This document shows, one piece after another, positions 8,515-16,585 of a DNA stretch of 64,000 bases. Location of the stretch: assembly GCF_003032475.1 (NCBI RefSeq), contig NZ_CP028369.1, positions 806,001 to 870,000 on the forward strand, given 5' to 3'. The notes beneath the pieces are model-generated. The model made no database searches. It was not told the origin of the DNA and saw only the letters and a program-made list of their open reading frames with translations. Made by a program: the position numbers and the translations under genes. Numbering within the stretch: position 1 is the first letter of the stretch; the number at the start of each line of letters is the position of its first letter. The DNA is from Streptomyces sp. P3. Its GTDB lineage: Bacteria; Actinomycetota; Actinomycetes; Streptomycetales; Streptomycetaceae.

Positions 8515-10301
8515 CGTGCTCCCTCCGTCGCGGCGACCGGCGAGGCGTCCCGGGCCTGCGGATCCGTCGCCCAGGCCGGCCCCGGCCGGGCGGTGACCGG
8601 CGTGCCCGGGCCGGTCCACAGGCCGGGCAGACACTCCTCGGGCGGGACGGCGAACGGTCGGGGTTCGCCGTCGTCGTCGAAGAGGAACCGGCGCATCGGC
8701 GCCTGGGAGACGAGTTCGAGGTAGATGCCGTGGAACGCCGTGACGTTCTGCTCGACCGTGAACAGTTCAAGGGCGCGGGCGCGGGCCGCCGCACCCAGGC
8801 GCGCACGGCGTTCGGGGTCGCGCAGCAGCGCGACGCAGGCCTCCGCGAGCGCCCGCGGATTGCGCGGCGGGACGACCAGCCCGGTGCCTCCGATGACCTC
8901 GACCACCGCGCCGACGTCGGTCGACACGGTCGCCCGTCCGCAGAGCATCGCCTCGACCAGGCCGACCGGGAAGCCCTCGACGACGCTGGACAGGACGACG
9001 ACCGCCCCGGCCGCGTACGCCTCGGCGAGGGTGGCCGACTCCGGGCCACCGATCTCCTCGAAGGAGACCGGGTTGTCGCCGACGGCGTGCGGTCCGTCCG
9101 CCTCGTCGGGGAAGAGCTGGGCGGCCAGCATCCGGCAGTGGCCGAGGTAGGCCCGGCCCTCCTCGCCGGACGCCGCGCCGATGATCCGCAGTCGGGTGCG
9201 GGGCTCCTCCTTGCGGACCTCCGCGAAGGCGTGCAGCAGGGACACCAGGTCCTTCGCCGGTTCCACCCGGCCGACCCAGACCAGCGTGTGCGGGTCGGCG
9301 GTGTCCGGGGAGTCGCCCACGGCGAAGCGGGACGTCTCCATGCCCGGGTAGACGGTGCGCAGTTTGGCGCGGTCGGCGCCGCACCGCTCCTGCCAGCGGC
9401 GGGCGTGCGCGTTGCCGGGCGTGACGCACGCGGCCTGCCGGTAGACCTCGGCCGCGAGCCGGCCGTGGAATGCGGCGAGCAGGCCGCGCACGGCGGGAGC
9501 GGGCACGAGGGGAGCGGGCACGACGGACGGCGCGCTCCCGGGACCCACGGGTGAGGTGCCGTTTCCCGAGCTCAGGTAGTGCGTGCGCAGTCTCACCCCG
9601 TACTCGGTGACCAGGAGCGGCACGTCGAAGAAGTGGCGTGCGAGGAGTCCGGGCAGGGCGGCCGCGCCGCCGGACGCGGCGTGGCAGACGTCGACCGCGC
9701 CGAGGCCCCGGCCCCCCTCGTCGCCCTGGTCGTCGTACCAGTCGAGCGACAGGGGGCGCAGGGCGCTTTCGAGGTGTGCGGCCACGGCGAGCAGATCGGT
9801 TACGCGCGCCTCGCGCGCGGGGCGCAGCGCGCCGGGCGCGCGGCAGGCCCGCTCCAGGGCGCGCACGGCGCCCTCCGAACGGAGTGCTCCCACCAGACCG
9901 CCCTCGTCGCGGGCGAGTTCGGCGAGGCCGTAGAGCGCGGTGGCGAAACGGTCCGCCTTCGGGGTGGGACCGGCCTGCGAGCGGGCGGTCGCCTCCGGAG
10001 GGTCTCCCTCGCACAGGGCTGCCGCCAACTCCCCGTAGAACTCGGCGAAGCGCCGGCGCGCCCGGCGGCCGTGGACCACCCCGTCGTCCTGTGCCGTCCA
10101 CAGCGGCGCGGTGCGCACCCGGCTGACCTGCGGCGGCAGCGCGACCCAGCCGGCGTCCTCCTGGGCTGCGCTCCGACTGAGCGCGTACACCTCGAACTGG
10201 TGGTGCTCGAGCCCGCGCACGAGCCGGTCGCACCAGAGTCCGGCGTCACCGCTCACATACGGATAGCCACCCTCCGTCAGCAGTCCGATGCGCACGCGCA
10301 C
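8511..10301 (-). CDS. PelF-type glycosyltransferase (GT4, DUF3492)
   Basis: The chosen start is GTG at 10301, 596 residues, behind GGGAG. It gives the family-typical N-terminus RIGLLTEGGYPYVSGDAG of DUF3492/PelF transferases. The C-terminal GT4 half has the donor-binding VWVGRVEPAKD and E-X7-E motif EGFPVGLVE (442-450). PelF uses UDP-activated amino sugars to build the cationic Pel polymer, and fungal Gt4c contains a related domain for galactosaminogalactan. The gene leads the leftward cassette, with a perfect hairpin in its upstream region. The donor sugar is not predictable from sequence alone. Confidence 0.88.
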   Translation of the reverse strand: MRVRIGLLTEGGYPYVSGDAGLWCDRLVRGLEHHQFEVYALSRSAAQEDAGWVALPPQVSRVRTAPLWTAQDDGVVHGRRARRRFAEFYGELAAALCEGDPPEATARSQAGPTPKADRFATALYGLAELARDEGGLVGALRSEGAVRALERACRAPGALRPAREARVTDLLAVAAHLESALRPLSLDWYDDQGDEGGRGLGAVDVCHAASGGAAALPGLLARHFFDVPLLVTEYGVRLRTHYLSSGNGTSPVGPGSAPSVVPAPLVPAPAVRGLLAAFHGRLAAEVYRQAACVTPGNAHARRWQERCGADRAKLRTVYPGMETSRFAVGDSPDTADPHTLVWVGRVEPAKDLVSLLHAFAEVRKEEPRTRLRIIGAASGEEGRAYLGHCRMLAAQLFPDEADGPHAVGDNPVSFEEIGGPESATLAEAYAAGAVVVLSSVVEGFPVGLVEAMLCGRATVSTDVGAVVEVIGGTGLVVPPRNPRALAEACVALLRDPERRARLGAAARARALELFTVEQNVTAFHGIYLELVSQAPMRRFLFDDDGEPRPFAVPPEECLPGLWTGPGTPVTARPGPAWATDPQARDASPVAATEGAR

Positions 10302-10373
10302 CCCCGATCTCCCGTTGGGTGAGCCGTCGTTGACCCGGCGGCTCGCAGCGGGAAGAACGTATGCGGACAAGGC

Positions 10374-10407
10374 GGTGGTGCGACGGACGGTTGTCCGTCG
10401 CACCACC
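10374..10407. terminator. Perfect 15-bp hairpin upstream of the glycosyltransferase
   Basis: GGTGGTGCGACGGAC and GTCCGTCGCACCACC flank a 4-base loop. The hairpin sits in a 319-base gene-free stretch (10302-10620), about 210 bases after the DUF3152 stop and 70 before the glycosyltransferase start, both leftward. It could terminate the DUF3152 transcript or be a leader structure of the cassette. No T tract follows on either strand. I see no other gene in this gap. Confidence 0.6.
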
Positions 10408-10620
10408 GGAAGGGGTGAACGGTCGTAACTTTCCCGTGCGGGCCGCGTTCGGTCGCGCTAAGAGATCATCCGACTGCGCAACGTCACGTCACGGGTTCGG
10501 GAACGGCCCCGTTCGGTCGATGCGTGGCTCCGCGCGTCCGCGGGCGGCGACCGCCGGATCGAGGGACGAGACGGCGGGCGCACTTTCCGGGCCGGTCGAG
10601 GCGACCTCGGTTTCCCCGCG

Positions 10621-12021
10621 TCAGCTCCCGGGGAAGGCCCAGGCGTTGGGCAGGCAGTGGATCCCGTCGTGGTCGAGGAACTTCGTCTGCTGCTGCATGA
10701 CCGGCGCGAGCTCGCCGTCCTTGTCGCAGGTGACATGGCCGAAGCCGAGCCGGTGGCCGACCTCGTGGTTGATCAGCATTTGCCGGTAGGCGTACATCTG
10801 GTCGCCGAAGGTCGGCGAACCCTGCGCCCACCGGTAGGCGTTGATCATCACGCGCTCGGTGGCGGCCGAGTCGCAGGAGACGTTGTCCTCCGTGGTGTCC
10901 AGCCCCGACTTGGCGCACCACTCGGCGGTGGTGCCCGGGCTGGCGAGCGTGATGACGAAGTCGGGCTTGCCCGAGTGGATCCGCTCGAAGGTGCGGGCGC
11001 CGCCGTGGGCCCAGCTGCGGTCGTCGTTGAGCGTCTTCTGCACGGCCTGGGCGAAGAGCTCGCCGTCGAGCCCGAGCCCCTGCTCGACGTCGACGCGGTA
11101 GGTGTACTTCCGGCCCTTGCCGGGCGCCTTGGCGACGCCCGCGATCGCGTCGAACTTCCCCGACCCCTTGAGGGCGGCGGCCAGGGGGTACCTGGCGGAC
11201 ATCTTCTGCGCGTACGTCAGGGTGACGACGCCGGGAGGCACCGAGGGGCTCGGCCGGTCGTCCCCGCGTGTGGCGTCGTCGGCGGAACCCCGCTCGGCCC
11301 GCTCGGTCGCGGACTGCGACCGGACGGCCTCGTCGCCCCGGCCCTCGGTGACCTGTCCGGCCACCACGACGGCCAGCACGGTGGTGACGGCGGCGGCCGC
11401 GATGCCGGTGAACGCCCGGCCCTTGCCGCCCCTGGCGGCGGGCACGGAATCGCCGGCGGGCGGCACACCGTCGCCCCGGTCGGCGGCGACCGGGGCGCTC
11501 TCGCGGGAGACCGCGTCGGGCGCGGGCGGGACGTGCTCCCGGCGGCGCGGCGGCGCGTACGTCGGTCTCGCGCGCGTGAAGACGTCGTCCTCCTCGTCGG
11601 CGCCGAAGGCGTCGAGGTAGTCCTGGCGTGGCCCCTGCCGTGCCCCTCGGCCGGAAGGTCGGGGGCTCTGGCCGGGGCCGTTCGGGGGCACGGGTCGCTG
11701 ACGCGGTATCACGGGCTGCCCGGTACCCGGCTGACGCGCTCTCAAGTCACCCCAGCCGCCCCCGGTCTCACGCTGCTCCGGGTGACCGCCGCGGGCCTGC
11801 GGGAACCCGCGGGCGGGCGTGCCGTCGGCGAAGCGGGGCACGCCGTGCGCGGGCGTGCCGTCGGGGCTCAGGGGCGGGGCCGGGGCCTGGGTGCGGCCGC
11901 CGCGCACCTCTCCCTGCGCGGGCCCTGCGGGGCTCCCCTGAGGGGCCCCCTGTGACGCGCCCCGGGGGGCGCCGTCCCCCGCGCGCTTGGGCGCGGGTCC
12001 ACGCCGGCTGTGGCGTCCCAC
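10621..12021 (-). CDS. DUF3152 protein, membrane-anchored metzincin-like
   Basis: The 466-residue protein has a long disordered Pro/Gly/Arg-rich cytoplasmic N-terminus (about 1-205), one transmembrane helix (AFTGIAAAAVTTVLAVVVAG) and an extracytoplasmic DUF3152 domain. That domain contains HEVGHRLGFGH (419-429), the extended zinc signature HExxHxxGxxH of metzincin proteases, and four Cys residues. The start is GTG. The family is conserved across actinobacteria (mycobacterial Rv3207c lies next to moeZ), and its substrate is unknown. The zinc motif strongly suggests a surface metallopeptidase fold, though activity is unproven. Confidence 0.88.
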   Translation of the reverse strand: MGRHSRRGPAPKRAGDGAPRGASQGAPQGSPAGPAQGEVRGGRTQAPAPPLSPDGTPAHGVPRFADGTPARGFPQARGGHPEQRETGGGWGDLRARQPGTGQPVIPRQRPVPPNGPGQSPRPSGRGARQGPRQDYLDAFGADEEDDVFTRARPTYAPPRRREHVPPAPDAVSRESAPVAADRGDGVPPAGDSVPAARGGKGRAFTGIAAAAVTTVLAVVVAGQVTEGRGDEAVRSQSATERAERGSADDATRGDDRPSPSVPPGVVTLTYAQKMSARYPLAAALKGSGKFDAIAGVAKAPGKGRKYTYRVDVEQGLGLDGELFAQAVQKTLNDDRSWAHGGARTFERIHSGKPDFVITLASPGTTAEWCAKSGLDTTEDNVSCDSAATERVMINAYRWAQGSPTFGDQMYAYRQMLINHEVGHRLGFGHVTCDKDGELAPVMQQQTKFLDHDGIHCLPNAWAFPGS

Positions 12022-12028
12022 GTCGGCC

Positions 12029-13006
12029 TCAGCCTCCCGGGGTCTCGGTCGCGGCCGTGGTGTCGGCCAGCAGTTCCCGGAAGGCTCTCGCCACCGTCTC
12101 GGGGTACTCCATCATCGCCACGTGCCCGGCGTCCGGCAGCGTCAGCAGACGGGAACCGCGGAAGGCGCGGGCGGAGCGCTGCGCCATGCGGTAGCCGACG
12201 AGCTGGTCGCGGCCGCCGTAGACGAGGAGTGTGGGGGCGAGTACCCGCTCGGCCTGGCGCCACAGCCCGTGCTGCCCGCCCAGGGTGTAGGCGCTCAGCA
12301 GTCCGCGTGTCGAGCGCGTCAACGCGTCCCAGAAGTAGGGAAGTTGCAGCCGCCGCTCCAGCTCCTGCACCGCGTCACGGAACGCGTCCGGGCTGACCCG
12401 CCCGGGATCGCCGTAACACAGGCCCATGACGCCGCGGACGCGCTGCTCGGCCGTCCACTCACGGGTGAGCCGGCTGAAGAGCGCGGCCACGCCGGGCAGG
12501 CCGACCAGGCCCGTGGGGACGGCCGTGCGCTGCACCCGCAACTCCGGGAGGGCGGGCGAGACCAGCGTCAGGGTGTGCACGAGGTCCGGGCGGACCGCGG
12601 CGACCCGCGTGGACACCGCGCCGCCGAGGGAGTTGCCGAGGAGGTGCACGGGTCCGCGCTCGGCGGCGTCGAGATAGCGGATCACGGCACGCGCGTGTGC
12701 GGTGATGGAGTAGTCGCCGTCGTCCGGTGGCGGGGAGTCGCCGAAGCCGGGGAGATCGACGGCCTCGCTGGCCACCACCCCGTCGAGCGCGGCCATCAGC
12801 GCGGACCAGTTCTGCGAGGAGCCGCCGAGGCCGTGCACGTACAGCGCCGGCCGGAGTCCCGCGCGCGCGGGGGGCCGGGACCGGACCGTCAAAGTGACGC
12901 CGGGCAGCCCCACGGACCGCAGCCGCTCGCCCTCCGCGACCCGTACGGCGGCCGCCTTCGGCAGCACGCTGGTGGGCGGCACGGAGGGGAGCTCGGTCGA
13001 AGACAT
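12029..13006 (-). CDS. Alpha/beta-fold hydrolase
   Basis: The 325-residue protein has the canonical fold marks: oxyanion HG in VHGLGGSSQNW, DLPGFGDS, nucleophile elbow GNSLGG (Ser126), catalytic Asp after LVYGGRDQL and His in PDAGHVAMME near the C-terminus. It resembles small-molecule hydrolases and haloperoxidase-like enzymes; no substrate can be assigned. The ATG follows a TAACAT hexamer by 7 bases on the minus strand, suggesting a leaderless transcript. It ends 7 bases before the DUF3152 start, so both probably share one mRNA. Confidence 0.88.
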   Translation of the reverse strand: MSSTELPSVPPTSVLPKAAAVRVAEGERLRSVGLPGVTLTVRSRPPARAGLRPALYVHGLGGSSQNWSALMAALDGVVASEAVDLPGFGDSPPPDDGDYSITAHARAVIRYLDAAERGPVHLLGNSLGGAVSTRVAAVRPDLVHTLTLVSPALPELRVQRTAVPTGLVGLPGVAALFSRLTREWTAEQRVRGVMGLCYGDPGRVSPDAFRDAVQELERRLQLPYFWDALTRSTRGLLSAYTLGGQHGLWRQAERVLAPTLLVYGGRDQLVGYRMAQRSARAFRGSRLLTLPDAGHVAMMEYPETVARAFRELLADTTAATETPGG

Positions 13007-13292
13007 GCGGGCAATGTTACGAGACGATCACGCGCGACCTCGTGTGTTCGCCGTCACACACATGGGCGGTGCGGCCGACGGGGCGGTCCGGACGCCGTCC
13101 GCGAGCCCTCGGCACGCGACCGCCGGGCCGAGGCGGGCGGACCCCCTCCCAGGGGTCATACCCGCGGGAATCGGGGGCACTCCGCACAGCGATCGCATAG
13201 CGTCCGAAACGGGTGTCTCCTAGGCTCGTATCGAGGGCACCCGCTGGTGGCCCCCGCAGTTAGCAGGGGCGTTCGTAGGAAGGGAGCCCGCC

Positions 13293-13511
13293 ATGACCGT
13301 TGACCCCACCGACCCGGAGGCGTTCGACGAGGACGACGACTTCGGGGAGATCGACGTGGAGGCGCCCGAGGCGGACGCGGCCGAGCAGTACACGGATGTC
13401 ACGCAGGAGCGCGACGACCCTTTGGAGGACGCCGATCCGGCCCGGGCCAACGAGGCCGATCTCGCCGAACAGGCGCGCGTCGTCTCGATGGACGAGGACG
13501 ACTACCGCTGA
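13293..13511 (+). CDS. Small acidic conserved hypothetical protein
   Basis: This 72-residue, strongly acidic protein (runs such as FDEDDDFGEIDVEAPEAD and SMDEDDYR) starts at ATG behind GAAGGGAG. A TAGGCT hexamer at 13221-13226 is a plausible -10. It has no membrane segment, Cys or known domain. I recognise the type as a streptomycete-conserved hypothetical, function unknown. It precedes the TetR gene by 181 bases on the same strand. Confidence 0.72.
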   Translation: MTVDPTDPEAFDEDDDFGEIDVEAPEADAAEQYTDVTQERDDPLEDADPARANEADLAEQARVVSMDEDDYR

Positions 13512-13692
13512 AGGACGCCGAGCCGGAACGGGGGCCGAGTATGCCCGGAACCTACCGTTTCAAAACCATCTCGACCACTTCTGTCCTCGTCCAGTCCGTG
13601 AAATTCTGCGCTCGCACCGCGCACACCGGGGTTACCGAAAAGTACGATGGCGACGCGGCGCTCACCGCAAGAGGACGACTTTGGGAGGCGGC

Positions 13693-14334
13693 GTGACAGC
13701 CATCGAGCAGACAGAGGCGGCGCGCCCGCGGGGCACACGCCTGCCGCGCCGTGCCCGGCGGAACCAGCTGCTGGGCGCCGCCCAGGAAGTCTTCGTCGCA
13801 CAGGGCTACCACGCGGCCGCGATGGACGACATCGCCGAGCGGGCCGGCGTCAGCAAGCCGGTGCTCTACCAGCACTTCCCGGGCAAGCTCGACCTCTATC
13901 TCGCCCTGCTGGACCAGCACTGCGAGTCGCTGATCCAGGCCGTGCGCGGCGCGCTCGCGTCCACGACCGACAACAAGCAGCGCGTCCGGGCCACCATGGA
14001 CGCCTACTTCGCGTACGTCGAGGACGACGGAGGCGCCTTCCGCCTGGTCTTCGAGTCGGACCTGACCAACGAGCCCGCGGTGCGCGAGCGCGTCGACAAG
14101 GTCACGGGCGAGTGCGCCGAGGCGATCTGCGAGGTCATCGCCGAGGACACCGGCCTCTCCCGCGCGGAGTCGATGCTGCTCGCCTCCGGCCTCGGCGGCC
14201 TGGCGCAGGTGGTGGCCCGTTCCTGGCTGCACAGCGACCGCAGCGTGCCGCGCGACCAGGCGGTGCAGCTGCTGGCCTCGCTGGCCTGGCGGGGCATCGC
14301 GGGGTTCCCGCTGCACGGCATCGATCAGCACTGA
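13693..14334 (+). CDS. TetR-family transcriptional regulator
   Basis: The GTG start at 13693 (behind GGGAGGC) gives 213 residues. The N-terminal helix-turn-helix is classical: RNQLLGAAQEVFVAQGYHAAAMDDIAERAGVSKPVLYQHFPGKLDLY split over residues 22-68. The C-terminal ligand domain contains ESDLTNEPAVRERVD. This is the orthologue-like counterpart of mycobacterial Rv3208, also beside a DUF3107 gene. No operator was identified; the effector is unknown. Confidence 0.92.
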   Translation: MTAIEQTEAARPRGTRLPRRARRNQLLGAAQEVFVAQGYHAAAMDDIAERAGVSKPVLYQHFPGKLDLYLALLDQHCESLIQAVRGALASTTDNKQRVRATMDAYFAYVEDDGGAFRLVFESDLTNEPAVRERVDKVTGECAEAICEVIAEDTGLSRAESMLLASGLGGLAQVVARSWLHSDRSVPRDQAVQLLASLAWRGIAGFPLHGIDQH

Positions 14335-14477
14335 GCGGGCGGGGCGGGCGTTTGTTCCCGCCCGCTGTTCGCTCCTGGCGTGGACGGACGCGCCGTGTAC
14401 GTCCCCTCGCCGGGCTAATGTGTGCAGCGTACGGCGCGGACGCCCGCGCATCTCATGACCGTCGGAGGGACATAGCC

Positions 14478-14705
14478 GTGGAGGTCAAGATCGGCGTGCT
14501 GCACGCGCCTCGCGAGATCGTTCTGGAGAGCGGTCAGACTCCCGAGGAGGTCGAGCGCGTGGTGGCCGAGGCCCTGGCCGGGAAGTCGCAGCTGCTCAGC
14601 CTCGTGGACCAGCACGGCCGCAAGGTCCTGGTCCCGGCCGACCGTCTGGCCTACGTCGAGCTGGGCGAGCCCGCCCCGCGCAAGGTGGGCTTCGGCGCGC
14701 TGTAG
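14478..14705 (+). CDS. DUF3107 small protein
   Basis: The 75-residue protein starts at GTG, 7 bases after GGAGGGA. It begins MEVKIGVLHAPREIVLESG and matches the actinobacterial DUF3107 family (mycobacterial Rv3208A, TB9.4). It contains VPADRLAYVELGE near the end and no Cys or membrane segment. The gene follows the TetR regulator in the conserved order and is closed by a very strong hairpin. Function is unknown. Confidence 0.9.
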   Translation: MEVKIGVLHAPREIVLESGQTPEEVERVVAEALAGKSQLLSLVDQHGRKVLVPADRLAYVELGEPAPRKVGFGAL

Positions 14706-14719
14706 GCGAAGCGATCCGC

Positions 14720-14760
14720 GGGAGGGGCCCGGCGACCGACACGGTCGCCGGGCCCCTCCC
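14720..14760 (+). terminator. Intrinsic terminator, 19-bp perfect stem
   Basis: GGGAGGGGCCCGGCGACCG (14720-14738) pairs perfectly with CGGTCGCCGGGCCCCTCCC (14742-14760) around an ACA loop and is followed by TCTTT. It begins 15 bases after the DUF3107 stop. Confidence 0.9.
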
Positions 14761-14971
14761 TCTTTGCGCGCCCCGGCCGTACGCAGTCCCCGCCCCCGCC
14801 CGTCTCCGCCGCGGCTGTCCCCCACCGCTGGATTTTCGCCCTCCTGGCGCCGCCCTGCTCTCTTCACGGCCGGGGCACGACGCATCCACGGGGGAGGATT
14901 GCATTCCGCAGGTCACGGGTATGACGCGCTACGACGTTGGTGCACAGCCCCGCCGCCTGGGAGGGACCCAA

Positions 14972-15241
14972 ATGATCTTGGAAGCGCTCGGCTCCGCTGT
15001 GCTCGGTCTCGTGCTCGCGTGGGCGGCGGTCACCCGCCTCTCCCACCGCCTGCCGGTCCACACGCTCGTCTTCGCGACGGGAGTCGCCGGAGCCCTGTTC
15101 GGTGACTTCGTCACCCACAGCGCGCTCGGCCCCGGCAGCTTCCTGCCGAGCCTCCTCGGCGCGGCGATCATCTCCGCCGCGTCGCTCTCCCTGCTGCTGC
15201 GCCCCACCGGAAGACTGCGCCGCCGATCGGCGCCGGCGTAG
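14972..15241 (+). CDS. Small integral membrane protein
   Basis: The ATG at 14972 follows GGGAGGG by 6 bases, giving 89 residues; an in-frame ATG at 14921 has a weak site. Three hydrophobic segments are visible (LGSAVLGLVLAWAAVTRL, TLVFATGVAGALFGDFV, LLGAAIISAASLSLLL), with a basic C-terminus. The layout resembles GlsB/YeaQ/YmgE transglycosylase-associated membrane proteins, but I hold that loosely. No neighbouring gene is coupled to it. Confidence 0.75.
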   Translation: MILEALGSAVLGLVLAWAAVTRLSHRLPVHTLVFATGVAGALFGDFVTHSALGPGSFLPSLLGAAIISAASLSLLLRPTGRLRRRSAPA

Positions 15242-15430
15242 CGCCGGAGCCGGCGTGACGCCGGGGGCCGACGTGACGTTCGGAGGGCGGGACCCGCGGT
15301 CGGCGGGACTCGCGGTCGGCGAGGCCGAGGAGCCGGGGCAGCCGCCCCACCGGACCCCACCGGACCCCACCGGCCGGTGCCCCGGCCCTCCGGTCATCCG
15401 ACCCCCGGCGCACCGACCCGCCGGCGGCGT

Positions 15431-16159
15431 CTAGGCCGCGAGGCCCAGCGCCGCCATCCGCTTGGTGTGCGCCTCCGTGATCCGGGAGAACATCCGGCCC
15501 ACCTCGGCGAGGTCGAAGCCGTCCGCGACCCCGCCCACCAGCATCGTCGACAGCGCGTCGCGGTCGGCGACCACCCGCTGGGACTGCGACAGCGCCTCAC
15601 CCATCAGCCGCCGCGCCCACAGCGCGAGCCGGCCGCCCACCCGCGGCTCCGCGTCGATCGCCGAGCGCACCCGGTCCACGGCGAAGCCCGCGTGGCCGGT
15701 GTCGTCGAGCACCGCCAGCACCAGCGCCCGGCTGTCGGTGTCCAGCCGCACCGCGACCTCGCGGTAGAAGTCGCTCGCGATCGAGTCGCCGACGTACGCC
15801 TTGACCAGACCCTCCAGCCAGTCCGAGGGGGCCGTCTGCCGGTGGAAGCCGTCGAGCGCGGCCACGAACGGCTCCATCGCCATCGTCGGCTCCTCGCCGA
15901 TCTCCGTGAGCCGGTCCCGCAGCCGCTCGAAGTGGTGGAACTCCGCCGACGCCATCTTCGCCAGCTCCGCCTTGTCGGCGAGGGTGGGCGCCAGCTTGGC
16001 GTCCTCCGCGAGTCGCTCGAACGCCGCGAGCTCGCCGTACGCCAACGCGCCCAACAGGTCCACGACCGCGGCACGGTACTGCGGGTCGGCGGAGGCCGTC
16101 GCCCAGTCCTGGGCCGCGATTCCGGTAGCGGTGATCTCGGGCTTGTCAGAGGTCGTCAT
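15431..16159 (-). CDS. Ferritin-like fold (MiaE-like) protein
   Basis: The 242-residue protein is an all-helical four-helix bundle of the actinobacterial ferritin-like family related to tRNA hydroxylase MiaE. Candidate iron ligands lie in YGELAAFERL, SAEFHHFERLRDRL and GFHRQTAPSDWLEGLVKAYVG. The start is ATG at 16157. It occupies the same position as mycobacterial Rv3210c, beside the RhlE-type helicase. Substrate and metal content are unknown, and the family is not proven to modify tRNA. Confidence 0.85.
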   Translation of the reverse strand: MTTSDKPEITATGIAAQDWATASADPQYRAAVVDLLGALAYGELAAFERLAEDAKLAPTLADKAELAKMASAEFHHFERLRDRLTEIGEEPTMAMEPFVAALDGFHRQTAPSDWLEGLVKAYVGDSIASDFYREVAVRLDTDSRALVLAVLDDTGHAGFAVDRVRSAIDAEPRVGGRLALWARRLMGEALSQSQRVVADRDALSTMLVGGVADGFDLAEVGRMFSRITEAHTKRMAALGLAA

Positions 16160-16585
16160 GCAGCGCACAATAGCCCGCTCGTCGCGGGGTGGAAGTCCCT
16201 GGTCAGTCAGTGTGACGACGAAGACGCAACGGACCGGTCCAGGCCCTGTGACAACCACAACGTGACCGAATCGGCCATCGCATGTGCACGATTCCGGGGT
16301 ATGGTGGTAATGCGCCTGCCGAATATTCGACGGGCCGCACGTATGAGGATGCCCGGTCGGTGGCCCGATCGGCTCCGACCCGACAGCCCTCATGGCTCGT
16401 ACGGCACATCGCGTACGGCTGCCAGAGGGACACCCTCAGCGGTACGAGCGCTAGAGCGTCGGCAGAGGTCCCGTGCCATACGGCTTGCCGTGAGCGGTTC
16501 GCCCGTAAGGCATCCGACGTCCCCGGCACGGTCCGTCACGACCCCCGCGCTCGCCTCGCACCGCGTACACAGAAGAGGCAGCACC
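16160..16585. promoter_or_regulatory. Divergent intergenic region with long helicase leader
   Basis: This 426-base gap separates the divergent ferritin-like and helicase genes. TATGGT at 16300-16305 is the best -10 candidate for the helicase and would give a leader of about 275 bases. The frame of the helicase is open through the leader but encodes an arginine-rich stretch with no Shine-Dalgarno, so I treat it as untranslated. Long leaders are common for cold-regulated DEAD-box genes; regulation here is inferred. Confidence 0.4.
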
